Notes under the pieces: generated by a model | Databases searched by the model: none | What the model saw: the letters and a program-made list of their open reading frames with translations, nothing else | What the model was told of the DNA's origin: nothing | NCBI RefSeq assembly: GCF_027409185.1 | Contig: NC_084463.1 | Location: forward strand, 66,945,852 to 67,009,851 | Length of the DNA stretch: 64,000 bases | DNA from: Cynocephalus volans | Taxonomy: Eukaryota; Chordata; Mammalia; Dermoptera; Cynocephalidae | Reading direction: 5' to 3' | Shown here: in pieces, positions 1 through 14,300 of the stretch | How the letters are laid out: each line of letters begins with the position of its first letter | Numbering within the stretch: the first letter of the stretch is position 1 | Translations under genes and position numbers: made by a program

Positions 1-527
1 CAGGAGAGAAAGGGGTATTTGCAGTAGCAAAGGACTTGAGCACACGAGAAGACAGTCTAACACACAAGAAGAGTTAGTCACAGATACAAGCAAGGACACT
101 TTGTCTACTGTGACAAGAAGAAAAGCAGAGTATTACAAAGCAGAAACTTTAACAGGACTCTCAGATTTATTTCCTAACATCTAGATACCAAAACCATCCT
201 TTTTTAGAAGATATAAAGTCCTGAAAATCTAAAATAGGTCTGAAAAAAATATGAAGTTATTCTTTACATAGTAAAATGATAGAGTTCAAGTGTTTTCACC
301 CAACAAGAGAAACAAACCACCATTCATCTTCCCCACAAGCTGGAGGGAAACTCACCTGCATATTTATCAAGCTCAGCTGTTGTAAAAGCTATAAATCTAG
401 AAATGATCTACAAGATGCCAACTACTGTATGTGATCAGGAGTCTGAAACATGGTACAAGAAAAACTGGCACACAAAATTGACCATGCTCCCTTCTCCTTA
501 GGGGAGGAGACAAAGTTTTCTCACATG
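1..527. other. DDX10 intron 7, no further feature seen
   Basis: This is intronic sequence of DDX10, inferred from exon 7 on its right. I see no exon, repeat or RNA gene in it that I can name. Confidence 0.6.
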
Positions 528-602
528 AGTGCTCCAAAAAGTTCATGGAAAGATTTGTATTATCTTTTACTTCTATTTTTCCATGAACTTTTTTTCATGA
601 TG
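528..602. mobile_element. Short palindromic mariner-like element (MITE), copy 1
   Basis: An inverted pair, CAAAAAGTTCATGGAAA and TTTCCATGAACTTTTT, is separated by about 30 bases containing ATTATCTTTTA. The same roughly 75-85 bp hairpin occurs near 8485, 11360 and 24603. A non-autonomous DNA transposon is inferred; the family name is not certain. Confidence 0.7.
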
Positions 603-1340
603 AATAAAAACTTATTTTTTAATTGACATGTATTGATTATACATGAGTTATATTTCAATATATGTATACAATGTGTGAAATCCTATCAGGGTAATTAGTA
701 TATTCGCCAACACAACAATTTATCATTTTCATGATGAGAAGAACATTTGAGCTCCTGTCTTCTAGCCATTTGAGAATATACAATAAGTTGTTAATTATAA
801 ATGCCTACCACTATCATAGTCCACTAGAACTTATTTCTCCTCTCAAGCTGTGATTTTTTTTTTTTTTTTTTTTTTTTTGTCTTTTTCGTGACCGGCACTC
901 AGCCAGTGAGCGCACCGGTCATTTCTATATAGGATCCGAACCCGCGGCGGGAGCGTCACAGCGCTCCCAGCGCTGCACTCTACCGAGTGCGCCACGGGCT
1001 CGGCCCTCTAGCTGTGATTTTGATTCTGTTAACTCTTCCTACCTCCCTTTCTTCCCAGCCTCTAGTAACCACAACTCTACTCTCTACTTCTATAAGCTCA
1101 ATTTTTTTCTCCAGCTCCCACACATGAGTGAGAACATGGGGTATTTATTTTTCTGTGCCTGACTTATCTCACTTAACTTCATGTCTTCTAGGCTCATCCA
1201 TGTTGCCACAGATGATAGGATTTCACTTTTTACAGCTGAGTAGTAATCCATTGTGTATATATACCACCTTGTCTTCATCCAGTCACCTGTCAATGGACAC
1301 CTCATACATCTCTGAATCCGTTATTCCTAGCACTGGTATA
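603..1340 (-). mobile_element. L1 LINE 3' end fragment
   Basis: Reverse-complement L1 3'UTR (around 603-855) continues after a SINE insertion into the L1 ORF2 C-terminus (around 1090-1310). Minus-strand residues include WMSLEDMKLSEISQAQKNKY and YTMDYYSAVK. It is truncated and not coding. Confidence 0.85.
857..1005 (-). mobile_element. GC-rich tRNA-derived SINE with target-site duplication
   Basis: On the minus strand the element begins gggccgagcccgtggcgcac. An A-box-like TGGCGCACTCGG and a B box GGTTCGGATCC follow, ending in a poly(A) tail (poly-T at 854-878). Flanking 15-bp duplications at 842-856 and 1006-1020 differ at one base. It interrupts the surrounding L1 and is therefore younger. 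A near-identical copy sits at 21335-21492. Confidence 0.9.
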
Positions 1341-1933
1341 GTGTTCAAGAAGTGTTTATGAACTAAATAAAGGTATAAACAAAACACTACAGAAGGACAG
1401 GGGAGAGAGCAACTGATTCTAAAAAATGGAAGTGTCAGAAAAGGACTTTCGTGTGGAACATCTGAACTTAGCCTTAAAGAACACTAAATATTTCCCCAGA
1501 ATTAGGGTGAAGGGATACAGAGAGGACATCCCAAACAGAGATCAGCACGAACAAAGATATGAAGCACGGAAATAAACGCAATACTCAGTTCCATATCCAT
1601 GGAGAGGATGGGAGGTGTCAGATTATAAAGACCTCTGCTTAGCCTAGCTGCCAATTGTTCATTCTACCAATATGTGAGAGCTACTACGTTTCCAGTATTG
1701 TTAGCACCTACCACAATACTGAAGAAAAGACAGTTTCTGCCCTCATCCAGATTAAAGTCCCATCCACAGATTCCTTTACAAAAAGACACGGGATTCTTAT
1801 TATCTACAGATCCATTGCCACACCTAGCACTGTGTTTCTCATATGATACAATTATTTGTGTAACCGAAATGTGATATCTCAAAAGGGATGATTCAACATC
1901 AATAAGTTCATAAAGAAAATAAACAGTTAGTAC

Positions 1934-2060
1934 CTCTTTGCAACTGGAGAAAAATACAATACTCTTCTTTTTCAGATGGCTTCTCAAGAAGGAATATAGC
2001 ACACTTATTTTTTGCTGCAGCTCACAAACTATGTAATTCTGTTCCAAAGTGGCAGGGGTG
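1934..2060 (-). CDS. DDX10: DDX10 coding exon 7 (start of helicase domain 2)
   Basis: This 127-nt exon follows acceptor cacaag and is followed by donor gtacta. It encodes [18 protein letters not shown], then [24 protein letters not shown], which contains motif IV (IVFFSSC). The next exon, expected to begin with a VQYLYR-like sequence, is not in bases 1-1933 and must lie left of the window. Confidence 0.95.
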
Positions 2061-2282
2061 CTTGTGGAATTAAGGGGAGGAAAAACATTAAAAGTATGCC
2101 ATGGTAGTAACTTCGAAATCCAGACCAAAAAAGGAAACAAATTTTTATGGTGGCACATCTCTCAAACAAATTTCCCACACACATACGTCAAAAAGAGATC
2201 TTTTCTCTACTGTTCCTTAAAAAAGTAAATCCAACACATGACTTTAAAATACATTCAAAATCCCTTATAGATTATATGTCAA

Positions 2283-2315
<33 letters not shown>

Positions 2316-5300
2316 CACACACACGCACACACACACACAGACATATATGCAAATAGTGGTCACCTCTGAAAGTGTAGGGCCAAGGGTGAACTAAAAAGAG
2401 GCACAAGAGAACTTGCTGGGCTAATGGCAATGTTCTATATCTTATCAGAGGTTTGGGTTACAGAGATATATACATTCATTAAAACTCAGCAAATGTACAC
2501 TTTGAATTTGCATTTTTCATTATATGTAAATTTTACATCAAAAAAAGAAAATCTATACAAATACTGAACTCTCATTAGTGATAGGTGTGCTGAAGTACTT
2601 AGGGGGATGTAGACAGATATCTGCAATTTACTTTGAAATGCATCAAAAAATGAGAGGAGTTAATATACAGTTAGAGGGATGGATAAATGGCTAGTAAATT
2701 AGGTAGCATCCAGGTGTAGGTAGAAGGTGTTTACTGTTAAAGTCTTTGTATTTATTGCATTTTTGAAATTTCATATTAAAATGTTGGAGAGAAATACACA
2801 TGCACTTGCTCTTTAAGTAAACCTACTTTTAGGATTCTATTCCAAAAATACTCCAATAAAAAACAAAAACAAGATGAAAATCCAACCCAAATGTCCATCA
2901 GTTGGGAACTCACAGAATAAACTATTGTATATCCACACAATTAAATTTCGTGCAACTATAAAAAAGGAATGAGAAATCTATCCATATACTGCTGTGGAGC
3001 AATCTCTATGATACATTGTTAAGAAGCCAGTAGCAAAATAGAACATAGTTTGGTACTATTTATCAGGGTGCGCATATACAACACATACGCATACACATGT
3101 GCACCTGTGTGTATCTGTGTTTATATTGACAGGGAAAAAAGGGAACAATCAAAAACTAGAAGTCAACTGGTTTTAGAGATGACAAAGTCACAATCCACAA
3201 AAGGAGAACATAAGCTGGACTTCACCAAAAGTAAAAATTTCTGATCTGTGAAAGATACCATCAAGAGAATGAGAAGACAAACCACAGAATGGGAGAAAAT
3301 AATTGCAAAAGACATCTGATAAAGGACTGTTCTCCAAAATATACAAAGAACTCTTAAAACTCAATAACAAACAACTCAATCAAATGGGCCAAAGACTTTA
3401 ACAGACACCTCTCCAAAGAGGATGGTTATACAGATGGCAAATGAACATATGAAAAGATGCTCATTCCCAGCCTACACACAATCAAATAAATAAAAAGATG
3501 CTCCACACAATATGTCATAGGGAAATGCAAATCAGAACAATGAGATACTAGTACACTTATTAGAATGGCCAAAATCCAGAACACGGACAACACCAAACAC
3601 TGCCAATGCTGAACAACAGGAACTCTCACTCACTGTTGGCGGGAATGCAAAAAATAGTCCAGCCACTTTGGAAGACAGTTTGGCAGTTTTTTTTTGTTGT
3701 TTTTTTTCCCCCCTTACAAAACTAAACATACTCTTACCATCTAGTCTAGCAATTGTGCTCCTTGGTATTTACCCAAAGGAGCTGAAACTTAATGTCCACA
3801 CAGAAACCTACACATGGATGTTTATAGCAGCTTTATTTATTCATAATTGCCAAACCTTGAAAATAATCAAGATGTGCTTTAGTAGGTGAATGGATAAATA
3901 AATTGTAACATCCCGGCAATGAAATACTAATCAGCGCTAAAAAGAAACGTGCTCTCAGGCCATGAAAAGACCTGGAGGAATCTTAAATGCATATTACTAA
4001 GTGAAAGAAGCCAATCTGAAAAAGCTATATACAGTATAATTCCAACTATATGACAGTCTGGAAAAGACAAAGATGGAGACAGTAGAAAGGCCATTGGTTG
4101 CCAGGCGTTAAGGAGGAGTGAATAGGCGGAGCACAAAGGATTTTTAGTAAAAACCAAAGAGAAAAATCTTACAAAAAAAAAAAATAATACCTTCAAAGGA
4201 ACAAGAGAACTGTCAGCTGACTTTAACAGAAATAATGGAAACTAGAGCACAATAGAAGATACCTTTGAAAAGCAAAAAAAAAAAAAAAATTGCCAAGACA
4301 GTCTTCAAAAACTAAAGAGGTTTTCAGAAAAGTCAAACCAGAATTTTTCACTAACAAACATGTACTAAAAGAAAATTCGTTGACTAAAAGAAAAATTCTC
4401 AAATGGAAGCACAAAAATGCAAGAAGAAAACACCCGGGTTAAAAAGCAATTATCATACAAGATAAAAATCAATATGCTACTTACAAAGACAAATCTACAA
4501 CTGTTAAGGGTGTACACAACGTAGAAAGAAAAAGGATGGGAAAGATTCACCATGCAAACACTAACCAAAAGAAAGCTGCTATCGGCAGACTAACAGCAAT
4601 CAAACTAGACTTTAAGGGCAAAAAGTATTAGTAAAGATAAAAAGGAACATTTTATAATGATTAATGTTTCAAGTTAACAGAAAATTTAATACTAAATTTG
4701 TATGTATCTCAAATAATATAAACTCAAAATATGTATCTCAAATTTGAAATTTTTTAGAATGTACCACAGAATTCAACTTATAGTCACTGGAAAACAGGAA
4801 GTCACTATGGCCCAAAGGCAACTATTTTCTCTTAAAAATAAAAATATTAGAAGCACTATTTGTCTACATATAGCAATATAAAGACAAAACTTACACTTTT
4901 TCTAAGTATAGTGTGACATACAACTTCAAGAAGATGTAAATTTTTTAAATTTAATTTCCAGTTCCTTCATAATATGAGAGTAGATATTCTATAATGCCTT
5001 AAGATATTCTTGATTATAACTTGTCATGACGTATTAACTGTTAAAGGAGAAAATTCAATAATTACATCAGACAAAATTCCCAACAGCATATGCTTTTTTA
5101 TAGGGCTTCCAATGAATATGGATCTACAGAGCACTGCAGTCACTATCATACACCCTGTAGTTTTGTAAATTATGTGGCTGCATATCTGCCTTCTAAACCT
5201 TTTTCCTGAAAGCCACATTTTCACAAGTGATGGAACTGCATTTCAACAATCATTTGCGAAATATAATCAAAGTCTTCACATTCAGTTTTTCTCTAAAAAT

Positions 5301-8300
5301 TTTATAACCTACAGATAATAACCAACTCTATCATCTACAGAAATTAGGGATAGGGATACTGTGCACAATTAACTTAAATTATAGAAGGCTTTAGAAATTC
5401 ATAATTGAAAAATTTGTGTCTAATGAATTTTGAAAATAAGCACGAGGGAAACAGCAAAAAGAACAAAGGAGAAAAATCAAAAGACTTAGATAGTAGACTT
5501 TACATTATCACGTTAATTGTAACAAATTTCAATAGTTATCTCAACACAACTTTAAAAGACCAATGTCAACTAAATAGTAAGCCAAGAAAGAAACTACACC
5601 TCAAATATCTCTTCCTGTTCCACTGCCAAGTTTTTGATAGCAAAAGCTACCAGTACTCAGATTCTCCAAAGTTTATCTGTTAGGATCACCTGGAAGCATA
5701 TAGTCTGGCCTCTTTTAGGCTCTTTTTTAAATCCTAGACATCTGATGAAGAAGGTCAAGGTGGGCCTGAATAGCTATATTTTCTGTACTTAGGGACTTTC
5801 CAACAGGATAACCAAATTCACTTTCCAAATCTATTTCTTGTTATACTAACATTTCATAGCAAGAAGAAATGAAAGTTTTAAGATACAAATAATGGTACAA
5901 TTGAATCCATATTAATGTCTTCAACACAGAATCCAACTTATATTCACTGGAAAACATTTCTTCTGGAAGTCAAGTATGTCCATAATCTATAATGATTCAT
6001 ACCCAATATACACATACTTCCAATTGTCATATCGAAATACAGTTTCCCTCAACCATTTGCATACCACTAACACACACACTTTTTACTGTCACATAAACAC
6101 ACATATTTTACTTCCAGTTTTTAGTGAAACCAAGACAAAATAACAGATGCTAAAACAATTTTAAACAAAGATATTTTGCTAACTCTTAATGCATTTGATA
6201 AAATGTTCTCCATAGCACATTAGTCTTGCGTAATACTGCCAAAGAATGATTACGGACCCAAATAATTTTGGTAAATGTAGCAAGCTGTATCTACCTCCCA
6301 CTGCTTTGAGGAGTCACAACATCCATGAAAACATTAAAGGTTCTGAGAAATCTTGACGTAAAAAAAACTGTTTCACTTTGACTCAACATTTGCTATTTAT
6401 CTATCCAGGAATTCATCCCCTCTCTCATTTATCTGGGGGAGTGGTGGGAGGAGAGAAGAGCTGGTAAATGGTAAAATACCTGTTAACATCTTATAGAAAA
6501 AATAATGTTCCCAAACCACATTTTGGGAAATGCTGCTTTAGAGCATACTCACATTAAAGATATATCCAAAATTTGAGTAATTTTAACTGATATATTTACT
6601 ATGCTTAGCACATCTAATAACATAAAACGTTTTATTTCCTAGAAAACATAAATTTAAAATATCAAATTCTTAAACTAAAAAAGAACATTGATTTTTTGAT
6701 TGAATCAAAGAGTACATACCTATATTTTGCTTTCTCACGAACCCAGACATACTCAGCGTTTTTCAAACTCAAGCGTGCAAGGTCCTTTACAGATTTGGTT
6801 TGTGTTGCTGAGAAAAGTAAAGTCTGATGTCTCTTGGGAGGATTTTCAATAATAGCATTCATGGTATCAGCAAAGCCCATATCCAAGATTCTATCTGCTT
6901 CATCAAGAACTAAAAAAGAAAATGCAAGTTGAACTATAATATTTAAAATATATATCAGGCTAAATGCAATGTAGTATCCTGGATTGGACCCTAAAAAAAT
7001 AAAAAGGACATCAGTGGAAAAACTGGTGAAATCTGAATAAAGCCTGGCATTTACATAACATACCAATATTAATCTTAGTTTTGATAAAGATGCCATAGTT
7101 AAGCAAGATGTTAACATCAGGAAAACTGGGTGAAGGGAACAAAGGAACTCTTACCATCATTGTAACTTTTCCACAAATCTACAAGTATTCAAAAATAAAA
7201 AGTTGATTAAAAGAATACACATTAGGTAGTATCACCAAGCAAAACAGAAAAAGTTCATTTTAAAAAATGCCAATTTGACGTTTCAGAGATCAGAAGTGGC
7301 TGTGACAGATTTAAAAAATTCTCGGCAATGTCTAATATTGAAGTACCTAATTTCACATATAAGAGTACATATTTAAAATAGAAAAAAAGGGCTAATTGTA
7401 TTCTCTAGGTTTGGAGCCCACATGCCAAAAAACTTAAAAGTTATTCCTCAGATTGTTTTTAATCATAATAGTCATCTAATATAACATTTATATCATTAAA
7501 ATGTGATGGCTCTCTCCTCAGTCTGAGTTATTTTCCATTAGAAATTTGTTAGACTCACCTACATTTGGAGATTAGTAGCATGAAAACATATCGTTTCATC
7601 CATGTGTTGAAGAAGCCGACCCGGTGTGCAAACAAGTATATTTACATTGTTGATCCTCTCAGCTTCATGTTTCAGATCCTGAAAACAGTTCTTTCTTTTG
7701 ATTACACAGACACATCACTGAGCAGCCTGTATACCAAAACTATAAAAAATCATCTGCATGTGGCATTTTATCATAGCAGTTTACATATTCAGGAAAAAAA
7801 CATAACTTCTCTCTTCTATTTCTGCAGTGCATCCAAATTTGGGGGCTAAATCAAATTCCTGAGTGAAGACCTAAAGAGCTCAGAGGTTGTGAAGGTTAAT
7901 TATAGATGACGACTTGGTTAGATGAAGGAATGCTGAGAAACCTGGTAAAGCAATCTTTTCAGGTGTGTCCATGGGGGTGTTTCCAGCAGAGATTAGTATG
8001 AGAGTCTGAGTGGCCTGGGTGTGAAAGACCCACCCTCAGTATGGATGGGAACCATCCGATCTTCTGGGGGTCCGGAAAGAACAAAAGAGACAGAAGAAAG
8101 AGGTGAACCGCTCGCTCTCTGGATCTGCTGGAGCTGGGATACACTCTTCTCTCCTGTCTCTCCTGGACATCAGACTTGAGACTCTTCAGTTTTGGGGTTC
8201 CAGAACTTACACCAAGGACACCATCAGCTTCCCTGGTTTTGAGGCCTTTGGACTTGGACTGAGCCACACTACTGGCATCCGGTTTATAGACAGCCTATCG

Positions 8301-11300
8301 TGGGACTTTTCTTCATAGCCATGTGAGCTTATCCCCCGAATAAATCCCTCTCATAATTATAACATATCCTATTGATTCTGTCTCTCTGGAGAACCCTGAC
8401 TAATACAGGGGTCTTCTAGATTCTTAGTCATACCCAGATTTGAGGCAAAAACCAACAAAAAAAATTACACACACACCAAGGATCTTCAAAATTTTCATAG
8501 AACGATTTGTATTATCTTTTAATTCTATTTTTCCATGAACTTTTTGAAGTACCCCCCGTATATATTAAATGAATGCTCCATTTGTAAGTCTTGATTTCCT
8601 ATTAAGGCCACCAGAATTGACTTAAACCCCAGAATTACCCCCATTCTTTAAATCAGTACCCAGGAACACTCAACAAGCTCTCCAACGCTACTCACCACAC
8701 TTTGTGGACTGAAAAAAAAAAAAAAGAACCAAGCTCTCTACATTTTAGAGGTTCTCTCTCCTTGAGACAAGAACCACAGAATGTTGTTAATTGTTAAGCT
8801 GGGTGACAGGTACATGAGTACATGAGGGTCTGGATGCTATTCTTTCCTCTTTTGTGTATGTTTGCATAGAAATTCAAGAAGTTAAGAACTTATCTTCAGT
8901 CTAGAGGAGATTCTAGCAGATACAGGCATTCCAAATGTACTATAAAGTAGAACAAAAATTGGACAGCAAGTTTTAACCATGACCTAAAATAAACACTCCT
9001 CAAAACAATCTACGTTCCTTTCTTCTACTGCTGACATAGCAATGTTGTGAATTATTCAACCTCCTAGACAGATATTTTATTAAAGGTACTAGTCCACATC
9101 CTGAAATGTCATCTTTCCCAATATATATAAATAAGTAGATTTATAGGCTGATTAGAGTAAATCTATCTCTGAGAGCTTCATCAATTCAGATACCCTGACA
9201 AAAACAGACTTTCGGGACCAGACCCTAGATGACAGTGACCACACCAAAGCATCACTACCTATGAGGACCTGCCTAGGAGGTCAGTCTGTTTCGATGAAGT
9301 CTCCACCTCTCGCCTGTCAAGTGCCACAATGCTTCAACATGGTAGAAGGAAAGAAAGAAGGAAAAGGACAAAAAGACAAACCTTGCCACCAATGATGAGA
9401 CCAGCTGAAAAGTCATGATTCTTTCCCACTTTTCTGAGAACCTCAAAGGTCTGATAGGCCAGTTCTCTCGTGGGTGATATTATCAGAACCCCCAGCCCAT
9501 CTGTTGAGGTCCATTGCAGACGATATAAGGCTTCCAGCACCTCAAAAAAGACAACAAACTCATATTCAGTAAGTCCTTAGAGAAATCAGCTTTTTGACCC
9601 ACATCTCAGTATTGCCCCTCAAATCAAAGGCACCCTCTAAGCAGAAGACATAACACTCAAGTTTTATCCAATCCTAAAGAACAGATTTTGTTTCTTTTTC
9701 TTCCATCAGAAGCATCCACCTCTAACTCAGAAGGAAAGGAAAAGAAGCCCCATGGTAGCTCAGCTGCTGCCAGAGCTATCCCATCAGGAGACTGGATATC
9801 AGTGAAAGGTATGTGTAGCCCACAAACCATTAAAACACACTGAAGAAAAATATTTATCATTTTCTGAGCAATAACCACATAAAAATAAACTTTTAGCTGT
9901 GTTACTGCTGAAGTTATATATTGACTGAATTCTCTAACTGTATGGATACTCTGCTTTAAAAAAAACTAGGACTTAAGAGCAAAATGATTTTGCAATACTT
10001 GGAACAAATACTAAAATGTGATTTTTCTGGGACAATTATTTTGTAGGAATCAAAAATTAGGAGACAAACTATGTAACTGAGATGTAAGTGAATTCCTAGG
10101 AAGCTCTACTGTTTTACTGGGACATGTCAATGACCCAGGAAATTCTTAACAAATGTCCAGATCTCCTTAACATGACAATATTTCAGCTTTGTCCTAAATA
10201 GGTAGCAAGAATAAATGCTACTGGCAGGTTTGCAAGGGTGATAACAGGAACAGCTTTCCCCACCAGTCCTACTGCACTGAATTGCCATACTGGAACACCC
10301 AACAACCTTCAAGAATATAAAGGCTTGTCAAGGCACAATCATTTATTCATTCAATAAGTTTCTGAGTGCCCACCCTGTGCAATAGGATCTGGGGAATATG
10401 GTGGAGAACAAGACAGATGTGGCTCCTAATAAAGCTTGCATTCTAGCCAGGAAATCCAATATGAAGACAACTATTTACATAATTACTCATTCGCACCTAA
10501 GGTACAGAATGTTATAAAATTGTATAATAGAGGATCTGATCCAATATAAGTAAAGCACTTACCGGAACAAGGAAAGCCAAAGTCTTGCCAGATCCAGTTT
10601 TGGCAGCTCCAAGTACATCTTTACCTTGCAAAGCCAACCCAGTGGTCTGCTTCTGTATCTCAGTAACCAGACGGTACTGGGCTTCTTGCAAACCTGGCAG
10701 TGTGGAAAGGGAAAATGATACTTTAGAAAATCCTAGTGTTACAGGCTCAGCTGTGTCTTCCCAAAACTCCTTTGTTGAAGTCCTCACCTCCAGTACCTCA
10801 GAAGGTGACTGTATTTAGAGACAGACAGATCCTTTAAAGAGGGGATTAAGTTAAAATGAGTCCCTCAGGGTAGACTCTAATCCACCATGACTGGCGTCTT
10901 TTTAAGGAGAATTTTGAACAAACTGACGCCAAGGGTGACATGCATAGAAGGACAACCATGTGAATAGGTAGCAAGTTACAATATGATCCAATAATCCCAC
11001 TACTGGGTATATATCCAAAGGATATGAAATCAGTATGTTGAAGAAAGATGTGCACGCCCATGTTCATTGCAGCATTATTCATAATAGCCAAGACATGAAA
11101 TCAACCTAAGTGTCTAGCAAAGAATAAAGAAAATACAGTACATATACACTCAGTGGAATACTATGCAGCCTTTAAAGAATAAGTTGAAGATGCCTATTGT
11201 GCATCATGGTGACTATAGTTACTTATAATATACTGTATACTTGAAAACTGCTAAGAGTAAGAGTAAATTTTAAGTGTTCTTACCAAAAAAAAAAAAAAAA

Positions 11301-14300
11301 AAAAAGTGAGGGAATGCAAATGTTAATTGGCTTTATTTAACCATTCCACAACATATATGAGGAGCCTTCAAAAAGTTCACGGAAGGATTCATATTACATT
11401 TTAATTCCATTTTTCCACAACCTTTTCAAAGTACTCTGATACATATTTCAAAACATTATGTTGTATACAACACACACAATTCTTGTCAATTAAAAAAAAA
11501 GACAGAGGGGCAGCAAGAGGGCAGCTGTCCACAAGCCAAAGAGGGAGGCCTGAAAAAGATCCCTCCCTTATGGCCCTGAGAAGAAACCAACCCTGACAGC
11601 ACCTTCCTCTCAGACTTCTAGCCTCCAGAACTGTGAAAAAATAAATAAGACACCCAGTTAGGTATTTTGTTTTGGCAACCCTAGCAAACCAATACAGAGG
11701 GTATCAAATTTTTGTTTGTTCCTTTGCTTATTTTAACTAACACGATTAGGTTTCATTTTAATTATTCAGAGGCTCCTAGCATCTTTTTTTTTTTTTCAAT
11801 GTTCTTTGGTCTAGAAATCATGAGACTGACAGATTGTTAAAACTCAAATTAATACTGCTCATTTTTAATTGGTTTTCATGATATCAAAGTAAGATTTTTC
11901 AGGTTAAACTCCCTAAATCCTCTCTGATTTATAAAAAAGCATCAAGAAATCCAATAACATGTCCCAAGATCACCATATACCTACCTTTCAATGTTTTTTT
12001 GGACAAGGGGAAATCTGAAAATCTGGTGATTTCATTTACATTTATCTAGAAAAAAAGGACAAAAGGGGACAATGTCAGAAAAGACAAAATAACCTACAGG
12101 ATAATTCATTTATTTCACAATGAAATCACTTTTTCTCTAACTTGTACTGCCTAGCTCATCCTTGGTATGGCAGGATTAAATTCAATCATCACTGCTAATT
12201 AAAAGTCATCATTCCCTCTGAAAGGAAATTTGCCTTGAGGAAGCTGTCCTGAATCAAAACTGTAAGTTTGTAAAACCATTTAAGTTGATTAAAAAATAAA
12301 TAAATTACTACACATGTGAGTAACATACATTAATACCTTCAACATCCTTCACCTCCAAGATATTAACACAGTAAGTCATCACCACCTCAACTTTAGAAAG
12401 AAAATTTACTTTCAGTCATCCTTTAAGGGATATCAGTGTAAAAAAAATAAGGGACAAAATGACTACAAGCCACAGACCACGATGAAAATAGTTCTATATG
12501 CACTACTTGTACAAAAGATTGAAAAAAGTAGATCTTAGTTGAAAGAAGTAGATCTTGTGAGCACAATCTTTTCAAAATTTTAATCATAAATCAGTGGCCT
12601 ATGAAATCCAACCTGATAAACTACTCATTTTGGGGGTATACTAAAGGAACAGTATTATTTCAAAGAAATCAGGAGAAATGTCTGTGTCATGCTCTGATGC
12701 CATGATAAGTAATGTTTTGCCCTTTAACTTTGCATTATCCAAATCTTCATTACTAATGTTCTTTATTAGCATAAATCCAATTTTCTGAATTTCATTTCAG
12801 CTGCTCAGAAGAATTATTTTATTACAGATACTGAACACAGGAACTACTGCTCATATCTGGGAATATGCCGCCAAATTATTCATGATTCACAAAAGGGGAA
12901 AGTTGCATCTGTAATGCTCATTTTTTTAAGTTACACTCTAGGCAGCAAAGGGATGGCAGTTGTATTTCATTTCACAATCTACACATTATCTTTCCCAGCA
13001 TTCTTGATGTAACCCAGGCCAGGGTTACTCTCTGCCCACAAATACTGAAAACACAAATATTAAAACATTGTCATAATCCCTACAAATCATTTCAGACATT
13101 ATTAGAGGAGGCAGAATCAGTGTACTAGCATTAGAAGAATGATTACTCAGTGCTTGTTTTGGCAGCACATATACTAAAAAAAGAATGACTTATTCAAATG
13201 ACATCCTGTCCCAGCAAGAAACTTCAGTTGGATAATCTTCCAAACAGGACATTAAAATTAGGTGTGGTCATCCTTGCACTGTGGTACTATCAGCTAGAAA
13301 GCTGTTTTCACAGGGAACGGAATGCCTACAGGAGGAGGTAGACTGGCAACACCCTCTATGATCCCCATCAAGAGACACAGCACGGCAAGGTGGGCTCCTC
13401 AAACAAAATACTGCACATTTTTCTAAAGTCTGTAAACCTCTTAGAGAGGAATCTTCGAAGAGTGAAACTGTTCCAACATTCTACTGCCAACCATTACAAT
13501 ATAAAACAACATCATAATCTTAAAAAGAGGTCACTGGGGAACGCTTCTACACTGTTAGTGAGACTGTAAATCTGTACAGCCATTATGGACAACAGTATGG
13601 AGTTTCCTCAAACAACTACAGGTAGAACTGCCATACAATCCAGCAATTCCACTGCTGGGTATATACCTAAAGGAATGGAAATCATCATGTCGAAGGAATA
13701 CCTGCACTCCCATGTTTACTGCAGCTCTATTCACAACAACTAAGAGTTGGATCCAACCTAAATGTTCATCGACAAATGACTGCATAAGGAAAATGTGGCA
13801 TACATACAAAATAGAATTCTAGTCTGCCATAAAAGGGAATGAAATTCTGCTATTTGCAGCAACATGGGCAAACTTAGAGAAAATTATGTTAAGTGGAATA
13901 AGCCAGGTACAGAAAGAAATACCACATGTCCTCCCTCATAAGTAGGAGCTGAGGGGAAAAAAAAAGAAAGATACAACAATCAATAATTCCTTGAACTTTC
14001 AGAAGAAGAGAACAAAGCTGAGGCCACCAGAGGTGGGAAAGGGGGAGGGGGAGAATTAGGGAGAAATTGGCAAAGGGCGACAAAAAAAAATGTTTACATT
14101 GTTTAATGGCAAAACAAAAAAGTTAAAAATTAAAAAAAAAAGAATAATGCATTTAAAAAGAAAACAACACACTGAATTAAACTAGTAGAAAAAAAAAGAG
14201 GTCACCAAAGAAAGAGAAAGAAATTTTGATCCTGCTGATGCTCTAGAACAGGGGGTCAGCAAACTACAGCCTGCAGGCCAATCCCAATTTGCTGCCTGTT

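Noticed and set aside
2147-2356. 69-codon frame with His-Thr repeats
   Set aside because: It is a translated (CA)n microsatellite.
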